Shown here one piece after another: positions 26,899-36,825 of a stretch of DNA of 64,000 nt; the stretch's first letter is position 1; every line of letters starts with the position of its first letter. Below the pieces are notes generated by a model. That model was given only the letters and a program-made list of their open reading frames with translations. It searched no databases and was not told the origin of the DNA. A program made the translations under genes and the position numbers. Location: positions 434,001 to 498,000 of the forward strand of contig CAWFGJ010000006.1 in NCBI GenBank assembly GCA_963815355.1. The letters are read 5' to 3'. Source of the DNA: JAPUEK01 sp963815355 (GTDB lineage Bacteria; Pseudomonadota; Alphaproteobacteria; Rhodobacterales; Rhodobacteraceae).

Positions 26899-29316
26899 AT
26901 GGAAATCGACCCCCGATTCAAAGCCGCTCGTAATCGCGCGCAAATCCGCAAACGCAACACATGGCTGAAGCCAACCCTGATCTGGGGTGGGCTTTCGCTG
27001 TGCCTGATGGGCGCTGTGGCCGGGCTTTTGCTGTCGGGCGTGCTGACAATCGGCGACCCGGGGATTGAGACGACCGACGATCTGGCGATCACCGAAACCG
27101 AAATGCTGGACAACGCCGCCGCCTACTCCAGCGCCTTTGCCGATCTGGCCGGCGATCCGATGACACTGCGCTTTGACAACGGCGGCGGGGTGGATAAATC
27201 CCGCAAGATGATCCGCCCGTTTGGGATCGCCTCAAACCGCGCGGGCAATGAGCTGGTGCTGCTGGCCGATGACATGATCACCACGCAGGAACGCCTGATC
27301 ACGACCCTGCCCTCCAGCCGCGAAGACTTCGCCTTCTTTCAGGCCCAGCGCAAAACGCCGATGGCCATGCAGCCCAAAACCGTCGTGGCTGTCGCGCCCG
27401 AAGAAAACCCGGCCCCTGTCGAGACCGTCGTCGTGGATGAAGGCGACGGCAGTTGGGGCGACAACATCGAAGGCGTCAGCGAAAACACCGCGACCGAAAC
27501 CTACACCAAGACCAAGATCCAAGACACCACCAGCCTTGCCTTTCTTCAGCCCGAAAAGCTGCGCGTCTCACCCTATCAAGATACGTTCTTGCGGCTGAAA
27601 GAGTCGGTCGATCTGGTCAAACTGATGGTCGGCAAGGGCATGGACGAGGCTTCCGTCAAACGCTTTGTCGAGGCGGGAACGCTGTTGATCCCCGAACTTG
27701 CGACCCTTGGCTCTGGCAATATCCTTGCCGTCCGCGCGGCCAAACGGGGCAATCTGACAATCCCGGTGCAACTGTCGCTTTACACCCGCGACAGCTACGG
27801 CGGCACGCTGGCGATCAATGACATGGGTGAGGTGATGCTGGCCGCGGACCCCTGGGTGGAGGAAGATCTGTTTTCCTACGCGGGCGACGATCTTGCCCAA
27901 GAGGCCGACATCGGGCGCAAGTACCGCCTGCTGGATGCGTTCTATTCTGCCGCCATCCGCAACCGCGTGCCTTCGGCAGTGGTGGCCGAGGCGATCGTTC
28001 TGCTCAGCCAAGCCTATGATATGGAAAGCTTTGCCGCGCCGGGCGACAAGATGACCTTGCTGTATTCCCCCGATCCCGGCACCGATGGCGCCGGGCCGGG
28101 GCAGGTGCTGTATGCGGCGATCAAGGGCGACGGGCGCGATCTGCAATGCGCCGTGTTCAAGCCCAACGGCAAAGAGGAATACAGCTGTTTTGGCAAGGGC
28201 ACGACCGGCGGCGGCGGAGGGGGCGGCGGCATGCTGCGCTCTGGTCTGGTGACACCGACGCAAGGGGTGATGACCTCGCGCTTTGGCCCCCGGATGCACC
28301 CGATCCTCAAGGTCGCCAAATTGCACAAGGGCACCGACTGGGCCGCACCTGTGGGCACGCCGGTGGTTGCGGCCTTTGCCGGAACGATCCTGCTGGCAGG
28401 CGATGGTGGCACCTACGGCAATCTGGTCAAGATCAGCCACCCCGGCAATCTGGAAACCCGCTATGCGCACCTCAACGCCTTTGCCGAGGGCCTGAAGGCC
28501 GGGCAAGAGGTCAAGGCGGGCGATCTTATCGGCTATATCGGCACCACCGGGCAATCGACCGGCCCCCACCTGCACTTTGAGCTTTACGAAAACAACGTCG
28601 CAGTCGACCCGCTGGCAGGTGGCACCACGGCCGTGGCCGACAGCGGCGACGGCTCGGCGGTAGAGGTGCTGGTGGATCAGATCATCCGCGTGGAATCGGG
28701 CGGCAACGCCAGTGCGGCCAACCCGCTGTCCACCGCCGTGGGTCTGGGCCAGTTCATCCAAAGCACGTGGCTGCGGATGATGAAGCAATACCGCCCTGAC
28801 CTTGCCAACTCCATGTCCAAAGAAGACCTGTTGGCCCTGCGCACCGATCCCACCCTTAGCCGCGAGATGGTCACCGCGCTTGCCCGCGAGGGTGAGGCCT
28901 ATCTGCGCGCGCGCGGCCATCAGATCACCGCGGGGCGGCTGTATCTGTGTCACTTCCTTGGGGCCGAGGGCGCCAATGTCGCCCTGTCTTCGCCAGATGA
29001 GGCGTTGGTGATTGACGCGATGGGCGCTGGGGTGGTGGGGGCCAACCCGTTCCTGAAGGGCAAGACCATCGCAGACCTCAAGCAATGGGCAGAAAACAAG
29101 ATGAACCACAAGGGCGGCGCTGCGATGCCCGCGGCCGCCGTGTTGCCGCCCGAAGTGCAGGCCTACCAAAAGGTGGTCGATACCCTGATCGCCGATGCAG
29201 CACCCGTGCCAGCCCTGACGCCCCCCACTGCACAACCTGCCGCCGCAGATCCCGCCCAAACCGCGCCCGAACCCCAGCCCGACCCCGCCGCCGAACCTGT
29301 CACCGAGGGGGATTGA
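26899..29316 (+). CDS. Membrane-anchored bifunctional M23 endopeptidase / lytic transglycosylase
   Basis: An 805-residue protein: short basic cytoplasmic tail, one transmembrane helix (about 24-50), a long periplasmic segment, then an M23 zinc endopeptidase at about 460-575. Zinc ligands are in LHKGTDWAAPVGTPV (His476, Asp480) and GPHLHFELYE (second HxH). A lytic-transglycosylase-like domain follows at about 590-710, with catalytic Glu599 in IIRVESGGN and the GLGQFIQSTW motif. It ends in a Pro/Ala-rich tail. A GGGGGGG linker precedes the M23 domain. The enzyme could cut both the peptide and glycan parts of peptidoglycan. I took ATG 26899 over TTG 26896. It follows the caspase-like gene and converges on 29300-30430. 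A role in T6SS assembly is inference. Confidence 0.9.
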   Translation: MEIDPRFKAARNRAQIRKRNTWLKPTLIWGGLSLCLMGAVAGLLLSGVLTIGDPGIETTDDLAITETEMLDNAAAYSSAFADLAGDPMTLRFDNGGGVDKSRKMIRPFGIASNRAGNELVLLADDMITTQERLITTLPSSREDFAFFQAQRKTPMAMQPKTVVAVAPEENPAPVETVVVDEGDGSWGDNIEGVSENTATETYTKTKIQDTTSLAFLQPEKLRVSPYQDTFLRLKESVDLVKLMVGKGMDEASVKRFVEAGTLLIPELATLGSGNILAVRAAKRGNLTIPVQLSLYTRDSYGGTLAINDMGEVMLAADPWVEEDLFSYAGDDLAQEADIGRKYRLLDAFYSAAIRNRVPSAVVAEAIVLLSQAYDMESFAAPGDKMTLLYSPDPGTDGAGPGQVLYAAIKGDGRDLQCAVFKPNGKEEYSCFGKGTTGGGGGGGGMLRSGLVTPTQGVMTSRFGPRMHPILKVAKLHKGTDWAAPVGTPVVAAFAGTILLAGDGGTYGNLVKISHPGNLETRYAHLNAFAEGLKAGQEVKAGDLIGYIGTTGQSTGPHLHFELYENNVAVDPLAGGTTAVADSGDGSAVEVLVDQIIRVESGGNASAANPLSTAVGLGQFIQSTWLRMMKQYRPDLANSMSKEDLLALRTDPTLSREMVTALAREGEAYLRARGHQITAGRLYLCHFLGAEGANVALSSPDEALVIDAMGAGVVGANPFLKGKTIADLKQWAENKMNHKGGAAMPAAAVLPPEVQAYQKVVDTLIADAAPVPALTPPTAQPAAADPAQTAPEPQPDPAAEPVTEGD

Positions 29317-30430
29317 CCCCCCGATAGGGCGCGCGCTCTGCCGTGGCCCCGCCGCCGAAAAGATCGGCGATGGATTCCCCCATCTCGACGAACAGCGACA
29401 TCGGCGTGCCGCGCAGCCGTTCGACCAGAGCATCCATCCCGCGGATATCGGCTTGGCCCGAACTGTAAGCCGTCAGGGCCGACTGAAACACCGACACCGT
29501 GATATCGACCGCCGCCTTGCCCGCGCCAATCGGGTTGATGGCATTCAGCAACCGGAAGAAATAGGTGATCACCGGACGCCCCTGCAGACCGGGCGCATAG
29601 GCATAGGCCACCCCCTGCACCCCGTCGACAAAGCCCGCCCAAGGCACGCCGATCTGCATGACCGTGCCGTAAATCTCGGCCAGCGCGGGACCGAAGCGGC
29701 GGTTGTTGACGTGGTTCACCACCTCGACCGCGCAAAGTACCACCGCCGCCACGTTCATCACCGATCCCAGACGCGACAACCGCGCGACCGATGCGCCAAG
29801 ACTGGGGCTGGACCGCAGCGTGTCGATCAGCTTGCCCAACCCCGCCCCGCGATTGGACTTGGCGGCATCGACAAAGATCATCGTGATCTCGGTGCTGCTC
29901 ATCCCCAGCGCGCGCAACTGACGCACGGCGTTGCCGAACTCTCCGGCCCATTGCCCGCTGCCCACCGTGTTCAGCGCGTTCTTGAAATGGCCGTAGTTGC
30001 GCGTCTCCAGCAGCCGGTTCAACTCGGTCAACCCACTTGGCCCCATCGCCGCCGTGGCCCCCGCCGCGATCCGGTCCAACAGCACGCGCTCGGACGGTGT
30101 CACCCCCGGCGGATAGGCCAAGGCGGGGCCAGAGGCGGTGCCGCGGTTCTCGCCCCAGCGCCGGGCAGAGCCGGGATCGTTCAGCGCCATCAGCGCCGGA
30201 CCGCGCGGCTCGATCACGCCCGAAGGCGGGGTCTGCCCCAGCACCGCGGTCTGAAATTCCACAATCGCCTGAGCGGTTTCCGGGTTCATGCGCCCGGTGA
30301 CCTGCAAACGCGGTCGCGGGATCGGGATCATTTCATTCAACCGCCCCTGCACCGCGCGGACATCCGCCTCGGCATTGCCACCCCCGGTTCCGACACTGCC
30401 CGTCAAATGCAGCGAAGATGTGATCGGCAT
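29300..30430 (-). CDS. Protein with peptidoglycan-binding-like N-terminus and membrane helices; candidate T6SS cargo
   Basis: A 376-residue protein without a signal peptide. Residues about 20-75 resemble a PG_binding_1 fold (DVRAVQGRLNEM, then VTGRMNPETAQAIVEFQ). A mixed helical region follows, and residues about 205-225 (VMNVAAVVLCAVEVVNHV) and a second stretch near 255-280 are hydrophobic. A soluble N-terminus with wall binding, no signal and hydrophobic helices is how some T6SS cargo toxins look; it is also the last gene on the T6SS strand, after tssH. It overlaps the convergent M23 gene by 17 bp. I chose ATG 30430 over the upstream TTG-like extension. Function is unproven. Confidence 0.68.
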   Translation of the reverse strand: MPITSSLHLTGSVGTGGGNAEADVRAVQGRLNEMIPIPRPRLQVTGRMNPETAQAIVEFQTAVLGQTPPSGVIEPRGPALMALNDPGSARRWGENRGTASGPALAYPPGVTPSERVLLDRIAAGATAAMGPSGLTELNRLLETRNYGHFKNALNTVGSGQWAGEFGNAVRQLRALGMSSTEITMIFVDAAKSNRGAGLGKLIDTLRSSPSLGASVARLSRLGSVMNVAAVVLCAVEVVNHVNNRRFGPALAEIYGTVMQIGVPWAGFVDGVQGVAYAYAPGLQGRPVITYFFRLLNAINPIGAGKAAVDITVSVFQSALTAYSSGQADIRGMDALVERLRGTPMSLFVEMGESIADLFGGGATAERAPYRGVNPPR

Positions 30431-30460
30431 TTTCCCCCCTACAGTCACCAGATATAAAAA

Positions 30461-30487
30461 AACGGCGCGCAAGGCCTGCGCGCCGTT
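30461..30487. terminator. Hairpin between tssH and the peptidoglycan-binding protein gene
   Basis: An 11-bp stem AACGGCGCGCA / TGCGCGCCGTT with an AGGCC loop is preceded by A residues on the plus strand (T run for minus-strand transcripts). It terminates the tssE-tssF-tssG-tssH transcript; the 29300-30430 gene then has its own start region or reads through. Confidence 0.8.
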
Positions 30488-30514
30488 TCGGTTTACGTTT
30501 GATGGATCAGGTCC

Positions 30515-33216
30515 TCAGGCGAAATCGTAGCCGATCTTGCCTTCTTTCATCACCACATCGACCTTGGTCATCGGGGTCTGGGCCACCATCCGGACTTAGC
30601 ACCTCACGCGACAGGTCGGGCAGGATGGTGTTGGTGATGATGTTGTCCACCATGCGGCCACCCGAATCCGGGTCTTTGCACTGATCGACGATATAAGCTC
30701 ATCACCTCGGGCGAGACGGTCATGACCGCCCCGTGGTTTTCCTTCATCCGGTCGACGATGGCCCGCAGCTTCAGCTTGACGATGCCCGCCAGAACCTCGG
30801 TCGACAGCGGGAAGTAGGGGATCGTCACGATGCGGCCCAGCAGGGCCGGCGGGAAGACGCGGGTCAGGTAGGGCTTCATCGCCTCGGACAGATCTTCGAC
30901 CTCGGGCTTGGTTTCGCCCTTTTCGGCCATGTCCATGATCACTTCGGTGCCGACGTTGGAGGTCAGCAGGATCAGCGTGTTCTTGAAGTTGATCTGACGG
31001 CCCGAGCCATCCTCCATGATGCCCTTGTCGAACACCTGGAAGAACAGCTCATGCACGTCCGAATGCGCCTTTTCCACCTCATCCAGCAGCACCACCGAAT
31101 GCGGCTTGCGACGCACCGCTTCGGTCAGCCGCCCGCCCTCGCCATAGCCCACATAGCCGGGAGGCGCGCCTTTCAGCAGGCAGACGGTATGCGCCTCTTG
31201 GAATTCGGACATGTTGATGGTGATGATGTTCTGCTCGCCGCCATAAACCGCCTCGGCCAAGGCCAGCGCGGTTTCGGTCTTGCCCACGCCCGAAGGCCCG
31301 CACAGCATGAACACGCCGATCGGCTTGTTCGGGTTGGACAGCTTGGCGCTGGCCGTTTCGATCCGCTTGGCGATCATCTCCAGCCCGTGATCCTGCCCGA
31401 TGACCCGCTCTTTCAGACGGTCGGCCAGGGTCAGGATCGCCTGCAACTCATCCGAGACCATCCGGCCCGCCGGAATCCCCGTCCAGTCCGAGATGACCGA
31501 GGCCACGGCCTGCGCGTCGACATGGGCATAGATCTTGCGGCTGTCGGCATCGCGCGCCTGCAACCGCTTGACCGATTCCATCGCCTGCGGGCGCAGCGTA
31601 TCGATCTCGGCGGCCACATCGGCGGCCAGCACGGCATCCGCGGCTTCGCCGTCTGGGGGCGTCTTGGCATGGGCCTCACCGATCTTGGTCCACAGACCCA
31701 GCAACTGATCGACCATCGCCTTTTCTTCGGCGAACTCGGCCTCCAGTCCGGCAAGCTTGTCACGCTCGGCCACCAGCGCCTCGTGGATCTCGGACACGCG
31801 GACCTCGTTCACCTTCGCCCAGATCGCCTGCGCTCTTTCGCGGCCAGTTCGGTTTCCAGCCCGGCAATCCTCGCCTTGCTGTCCTGAATGGCGGCTGGCG
31901 TCGTGGATTGGCTGATCGCCACCCGCGCGCAGGCGGTATCCAGCAGCGACACCGCCTTGTCCGGCAGTTGACGCGACGGGATATAGCGCGCCGACAGGTT
32001 CACCGCCGCCACCACCGCCTCATCGGAAATCCGCACGCCGTGGTGCTTTTCCATCGGCGCCAGGATGCCGCGCAGCATGTAGCAGGCGCGGTCGATCGAC
32101 AGGCTCGTCGATGTTGATCGGCTGGAAGCGCCGGGTCATCGCCGGGTCTTTTTCGAAATACTTGGCGTATTCCATCCAGGTCGTCGCCCCCACGGTGCGC
32201 AACGTGCCCCGCGCCAAGGCCGGTTTCAGCAGGTTCGCGGCATCGCCCGTGCCCGCCGCCCCGCCTGCGCCCATCAGCGTGTGGATCTCGTCGATGAACA
32301 GGATGATCGGCACGGGAGATGCCCTGCACCTCGTCAATCACGCTGCGCAGGCGCTGCTCAAACTCGCCCTTCATGCTGGCCCCGGCCTGCATCAGACCCA
32401 GATCCAGCATGAACAGCTTGGTGCCCTTGCAGCTTTCGGCGGCACCTCATTCGCGGCCAGCCGTTGGGCAAAGCCTTCGACCACGGCGGTTTTGCCCACC
32501 CCGGCCTCACCGGTCAGGATCGGGTTGTTCTGGCGACGCCGCAGCAGGATGTCGATGATCTGGCGGATTTCTTCATCCCGGCCGACGATCGGGTCCATCT
32601 TGCCCGAGGCGGCCACCTCGGTCATGTCCACCGCAAAGCGCCCCAGCGCGGTCGAGGCCTGCCCCGCAGGCCCGCCTGCCGCCGCGCCCGCCCGCCGCCC
32701 GGCCAATGCCGGTGCCGTCCATCGGGCGCATGTCTTCTTCGTCGCTGTCCTTCCAGGCCGACCGCGCCTCGTCCACAAGGGCCTCGACGTTGATCTCACC
32801 GAACACCTTCGACATCTGCACCAGATCGCGCTTCAGGCTGGCATTCTTCAGTGCCGCCACCAGCACATGCCCGGTGCGGATCTGCGCCTCGGCGAACAAC
32901 AGCGTGGCATAGTGCCAGCCGCGATCCAGCACATCGGTCAACTGATTCCGAAATCGCCGGCATTTCGGTTGCGTTCTTGCGCAGGCCGTCAATCAGCCCC
33001 GCCAGATCCTTCAGCAACTTGGCGCGGTCCAGCTTGAAATGGCTTAAGCGTCATCGAAATATCGGATTTCTGGTTGGCAACGATGTGGAACATCCAATGC
33101 GACAATTCCACGTTCCGGTTGCCTTCATTCTTGGCGTGGCGCAGTGACTGGAGGAAAGCGTCATACCCGACGCGGTTCAGCTTACCGGCAACTGTCTCAA
33201 GACTGATATCGGCCAT
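30515..33216 (-). pseudogene. tssH: T6SS sheath-disassembly ATPase TssH/ClpV, frame broken by nine single-base indels
   Basis: AAA+ unfoldase that recycles contracted TssB/TssC sheath. The coding sequence is complete but split over frames. Pieces in order: ADISLETVAGKLNRVGYDAF start (33216), Clp N-domain, first Walker A GEAGVGKT with Walker B LFIDEIH, coiled-coil middle domain, second Walker A GPSGVGKT with LLDEVEKAH, and the tail KVDVVMKEGKIGYDFA (stop 30515). Apparent extra bases: about 33042, 32949, 32665-32704, 32315, 32100, 30696, 30594. Apparent missing bases: about 32437 and 31832. Net correction of 2,702 by -7 +2 gives 2,697 nt, exactly 899 codons, a normal ClpV length. Motif preservation argues against old decay; sequence error or recent inactivation fits better. 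Upstream gene is tssG (30-bp gap). Confidence 0.88.
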
Positions 33217-33246
33217 TATTCCTATCCCTTATTGGTCTTTTTGCTC

Positions 33247-34266
33247 TTAATCTCCGCGAAGCTCGGCCGAAAATACGGCGTCGCTCCGATAACTCCCCGG
33301 TTCGGCTTTGGGCGGGCTGATCCAGCCCGTCCACCCCAGTGCGCCGCCCTTGCCAAGCACCATCGGCTTGACCTGATCGGCTGGTAACGAGGGGGCAATC
33401 TCCACCTCGGTCTCATGGCCAAGATACCAGAAGAGCAGCTCAGTCAGGCGCTTGAAATTGCGCCCGCCGGGCAGAAAACTCTGATATTCGGCCAAAGTTT
33501 CGGTCTGAACCGACACCCTGATCTTTTCGTTCACGCTTTGCACCCGGCTGCCGATGCGGCAGTCCCGGCCAAGCGTCGCACCAGACATGCCGACTCGGCT
33601 GCGGTCAGAGGGTTCGAACACCAGCCACGACGGGATGTTCTCTTCAACCGTGACCGACACACCGCACAGCTTTTCCAGAATCTGCCGCAGCCGCACCGGG
33701 CTTTTGATGCGGCTCAGGGCCAGCCCCGAGACCTGCAGCAGCGCCATATCCGGCACCGTATTGCGGTTGCGCAGCGACGGCGACGCAAGCCCGATCGGCG
33801 CGCCCACATAGGCCTGAAAACGGTCATCATCCGCATGGTCATATTGCGTGATGCCGCGTGCATCCGACCAGGCCCGGAAGAACAACTGTTGAAACCGGTT
33901 GGTGAACAGATCGGCAAAGCGCACAAACGCCTCATCCCGGCGCAGATACCATTGCTGCACCTCGGCAGTAATGTTCAGCGGCAGCGCCCCCTGCGGCCCG
34001 AAATATCCCAGAAAGTTCGCACGAACCCGCAGCCGGCCCTTTTCGTCCTGTTGTGCCTGCGTGACGTTTGACGCGGGAAAGGCCTGAAACGGTTCCTGCC
34101 CCAAGCGCACGACCTCTTCGCGCATCACCTTGTTGCGGCCGATGCGCGGCAAATCGGGGCGGGCACGCTCCAGATCCCGCAGCAAGGACAAGAACCCGAA
34201 TTGGGTCGGATCAGCAAGCAGCGCCTTGCGGCGGGAACTGCGGGGCTTTTCCGGTTCCTTGGTCAC
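33247..34266 (-). CDS. tssG: T6SS baseplate protein TssG
   Basis: A 339-residue baseplate wedge component that works with TssF, TssE and TssK. It starts with a basic tail and has the family segments TQFGFLSLLRDLERARPDLP, the conserved FLGYFGPQGALPLNITAEVQ region, and ITQYDHADDDRFQAYVGAP. Its start overlaps the tssF stop by 4 bp, as in many T6SS loci, and tssH follows after 30 bp. The length is typical (about 330-350). Confidence 0.93.
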   Translation of the reverse strand: MTKEPEKPRSSRRKALLADPTQFGFLSLLRDLERARPDLPRIGRNKVMREEVVRLGQEPFQAFPASNVTQAQQDEKGRLRVRANFLGYFGPQGALPLNITAEVQQWYLRRDEAFVRFADLFTNRFQQLFFRAWSDARGITQYDHADDDRFQAYVGAPIGLASPSLRNRNTVPDMALLQVSGLALSRIKSPVRLRQILEKLCGVSVTVEENIPSWLVFEPSDRSRVGMSGATLGRDCRIGSRVQSVNEKIRVSVQTETLAEYQSFLPGGRNFKRLTELLFWYLGHETEVEIAPSLPADQVKPMVLGKGGALGWTGWISPPKAEPGSYRSDAVFSAELRGD

Positions 34267-36200
34267 AAAAGCGGCCCCTGCCCGGTGCGCGGTGGCCAGG
34301 TCTTTACCAAGCCGCGTTGGTCAGACCGGATCACCACCTGCGTAAAGCTGTTGATTGACGCATACTCCGCCAAGAACCGTTCCAGCACCGCGCCGATCAG
34401 AAAGATGCCCGAACCTTCATAGGCCCGCTCATCGAAGCGCAGGGTAATCTCGGTGCCACGCGCGGCGTGAAAGCCGCCCGCCCGCTGAATCGTCCGCGTT
34501 ACCGGCCGGGCCGCAACACTTTTGATCCCCTGCAACTGCCGCTCGGTGATCTGGCTGGAGACATCGACGAACAGCGACAGCAACTCGCGCAGGGCGGCCG
34601 CCTCATCCCGGCTGCCCCGGTTGTCCAACCCCAGCGCGCTGAGCGACAGAAAGCTTAACAAGCGCCAATGCACAGGGCCCGCCGTCGCCCGGTGCGGGGC
34701 GTTCTTTTCCAACTCGGCCACGCTTTCACGCGGCTGCGTCGGCCCCGCGATGCAGCGCAGCGGCAAGCTGATATCGTCGTTCATCCGGAAATCCGCGCCG
34801 CCCTGCGCGATAGGCAGATATTGCGGCAGATGCCGGTTCGAACACAACAGCTTGACCTGCAAACGTCGAACCCGGTCTTCGGTATCCAGATGCCCCGGCT
34901 CATAAAGTGAGATGAACGTCTCCGTCCCCGAATAGCCCTGCACCTGCCCAAAGCGCCGCTCTTTGGCGGTCAACCGGCGCGGCACCTGCTTGGCGGTGTA
35001 ATAGAACGCCTCGCGCGGCTGCATCATGTCGGCGGGCAAACCATAGAGCGGATGCACCGGAATCTTGGTCTTCACATCGTTGAAATAGGCGAAAACCTCG
35101 CGGATGCGGTGCACCTCGTAATGCGAGGCCGGGCTGGAATCTGCCTGCACCAGATACTCGTGGTGCAGCGTGTCCATTTTGACCTGACTGCAGTTTTCCT
35201 CAAACAGGTTGATCGCGGGCACGGCATAAAGCCGGAAATGGTCGGCGTTGACCTTGGGGATCAGATTGGGCCGCACACTGTTCATCTCGATCAGCACGTC
35301 AAACGCGGTGGCCTGAATGCGCGGCAAAACCGCCGCCAGACCTTTCAGACGGAACCCAAGGAACCGCTGCGGAAACAAGAAGAACTCACGCAGCAGCGAA
35401 AAGCCCTGAAACACCCGCGTATCTTCGGGGAACAAGGTTTCATCAGCGCCAAAACCGATCTGCTCCAGACAGTCCGGGCCAAGCCGGTGGAACACCGGAT
35501 CGCCGCGCTTATCCAGATAGCGGATGGTCACACGCGTGGCGTGGCTGAACAGGTCTTCATAGATCGCGATGCACTCGGCCAACTCGCCCGAAATGTGGAT
35601 CGGTAAGCTATCCAGCTTTAGCGTCGACAGCGGCTTGCCGGGCTTGTCCAGCGCCTGCTTGGACAGCGGGCGGTGAAAGCCAAGGATCATCCCACCCGCC
35701 GTACCCTGCTCAACATCCAGCCCCAGCGCCTGAAACGCCGTCGGCCCGCTGACCGCCCGCGCAGCCTGCAGGCGCAACGGCCACAGCGTCAGCGGCGCAG
35801 ACAGCCGGAACCGGCATGAGATGCGTTCATCCCGGTCCACATAGCGGGCGTCCATATAGGCGCCTGCGGGGTGAACCTTGCCCTTTTCCAACACCTCATC
35901 GGCATAGTTCGGCTCGGCCTGCACCAAAAGCGTGGCGGGCGTCGGGGCCATGAAATTTGGCAAAAGCTGGTCCAGCATTTCGCCGGTAAAGGTCTCAAAC
36001 TCACTGTCGAGCTTTAGCTGCACCCGCGCGGCCATAAAGGCCGCCCCTTCCAGCAAACCCGCCACAGCCGGATCAAGGTTGTCTTGCGTCAACCCACCCA
36101 GACGTTCGGCAATACCGGGGAAATCTTCGGAAAACTCTTTGGCCCCTTCGTAAAGCAGGGCCAGTTCTCGGTTATACGCCTCCAGAAACGCCCGATTCAT
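34263..36200 (-). CDS. tssF: T6SS baseplate protein TssF
   Basis: A 645-residue baseplate wedge component (ImpG/VasA). The canonical N-terminus MNRAFLEAYNRELALLYEGA leads into the EDFPGIAERLGGL segment, then residues that contact TssG. The length fits (about 590-650). Overlaps at both ends (tssG start and tssE stop, 4 bp each) show tight translational coupling of tssE-tssF-tssG. Confidence 0.96.
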   Translation of the reverse strand: MNRAFLEAYNRELALLYEGAKEFSEDFPGIAERLGGLTQDNLDPAVAGLLEGAAFMAARVQLKLDSEFETFTGEMLDQLLPNFMAPTPATLLVQAEPNYADEVLEKGKVHPAGAYMDARYVDRDERISCRFRLSAPLTLWPLRLQAARAVSGPTAFQALGLDVEQGTAGGMILGFHRPLSKQALDKPGKPLSTLKLDSLPIHISGELAECIAIYEDLFSHATRVTIRYLDKRGDPVFHRLGPDCLEQIGFGADETLFPEDTRVFQGFSLLREFFLFPQRFLGFRLKGLAAVLPRIQATAFDVLIEMNSVRPNLIPKVNADHFRLYAVPAINLFEENCSQVKMDTLHHEYLVQADSSPASHYEVHRIREVFAYFNDVKTKIPVHPLYGLPADMMQPREAFYYTAKQVPRRLTAKERRFGQVQGYSGTETFISLYEPGHLDTEDRVRRLQVKLLCSNRHLPQYLPIAQGGADFRMNDDISLPLRCIAGPTQPRESVAELEKNAPHRATAGPVHWRLLSFLSLSALGLDNRGSRDEAAALRELLSLFVDVSSQITERQLQGIKSVAARPVTRTIQRAGGFHAARGTEITLRFDERAYEGSGIFLIGAVLERFLAEYASINSFTQVVIRSDQRGLVKTWPPRTGQGPLL

Positions 36201-36757
36201 CCGCGCACCACCAGATTGGACAGCGCGACCTTGCCCGCGCCGGTGTCGATCTCGGCCACAAACTCCATCGGAACGTCGACCGGCTTGGCCGACATCTCGG
36301 CGGTGATGTCAAAGGCGATGTGCTGGGTCTTGGAATTCGTGCCACCGGAGCGCAATTTGACCACAAGCGTCTCGGCCACCAAGCGCGGTTCATGCGCCAG
36401 CAACGTGCGTTTCAGGTCCCCGGCAAGGCGGTGCTTGCGCGAGTCATCGTCGGAATAGCGGGTCAAATCTGTCATGCCATAGTTGAGGATGGATTTCTGA
36501 ACATAGTCCAGCCCTTCCATCTCTTCGACCGATTCCATGTTGATGGTGCCCATCAGGCTGGCCAGATCGACCGCCAGATGCTCACGCAGGGTGCCTTGGC
36601 TGGCCCCCTCGCGCCGTTCGATGCTGCGACTGGACAAAACCCGCCCCTCGCCATCTTCCACAGTGGTATCGACCTTCTTCGCGTCCCGCTCCCGTGCGGC
36701 CTGACGGAAGACGTTCATCAGCGAAATCTGAAAATAGCCGTCGTTTCGCTCTTTCAT
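36197..36757 (-). CDS. tssE: T6SS baseplate protein TssE (gp25-like)
   Basis: A 186-residue gp25-like baseplate component that starts sheath polymerisation. The C-terminal half has the GPW/gp25 pattern: SILNYGMTDLTRYSDDDSRKH, then LLAHEPRLVAETLVVKL. The N-terminus is longer than in many TssE proteins. I chose the ATG at 36757; a TTG at 36787 would add ten residues. It lies 115 bp after hcp, with a hairpin in the gap that could lower tssE expression relative to hcp. Confidence 0.92.
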   Translation of the reverse strand: MKERNDGYFQISLMNVFRQAARERDAKKVDTTVEDGEGRVLSSRSIERREGASQGTLREHLAVDLASLMGTINMESVEEMEGLDYVQKSILNYGMTDLTRYSDDDSRKHRLAGDLKRTLLAHEPRLVAETLVVKLRSGGTNSKTQHIAFDITAEMSAKPVDVPMEFVAEIDTGAGKVALSNLVVRG

Positions 36758-36825
36758 TACGGGCTCGCGTTCATTGATTGACGCCAATCCCCACCACGCG
36801 CCGGGCCGTGGGCGAAGTCACGGAG

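Noticed and set aside
32400..33040. Programmed ribosomal frameshifting in tssH
   Set aside because: Nine changes of mixed direction with no slippery sequence at most sites cannot be a decoding mechanism.
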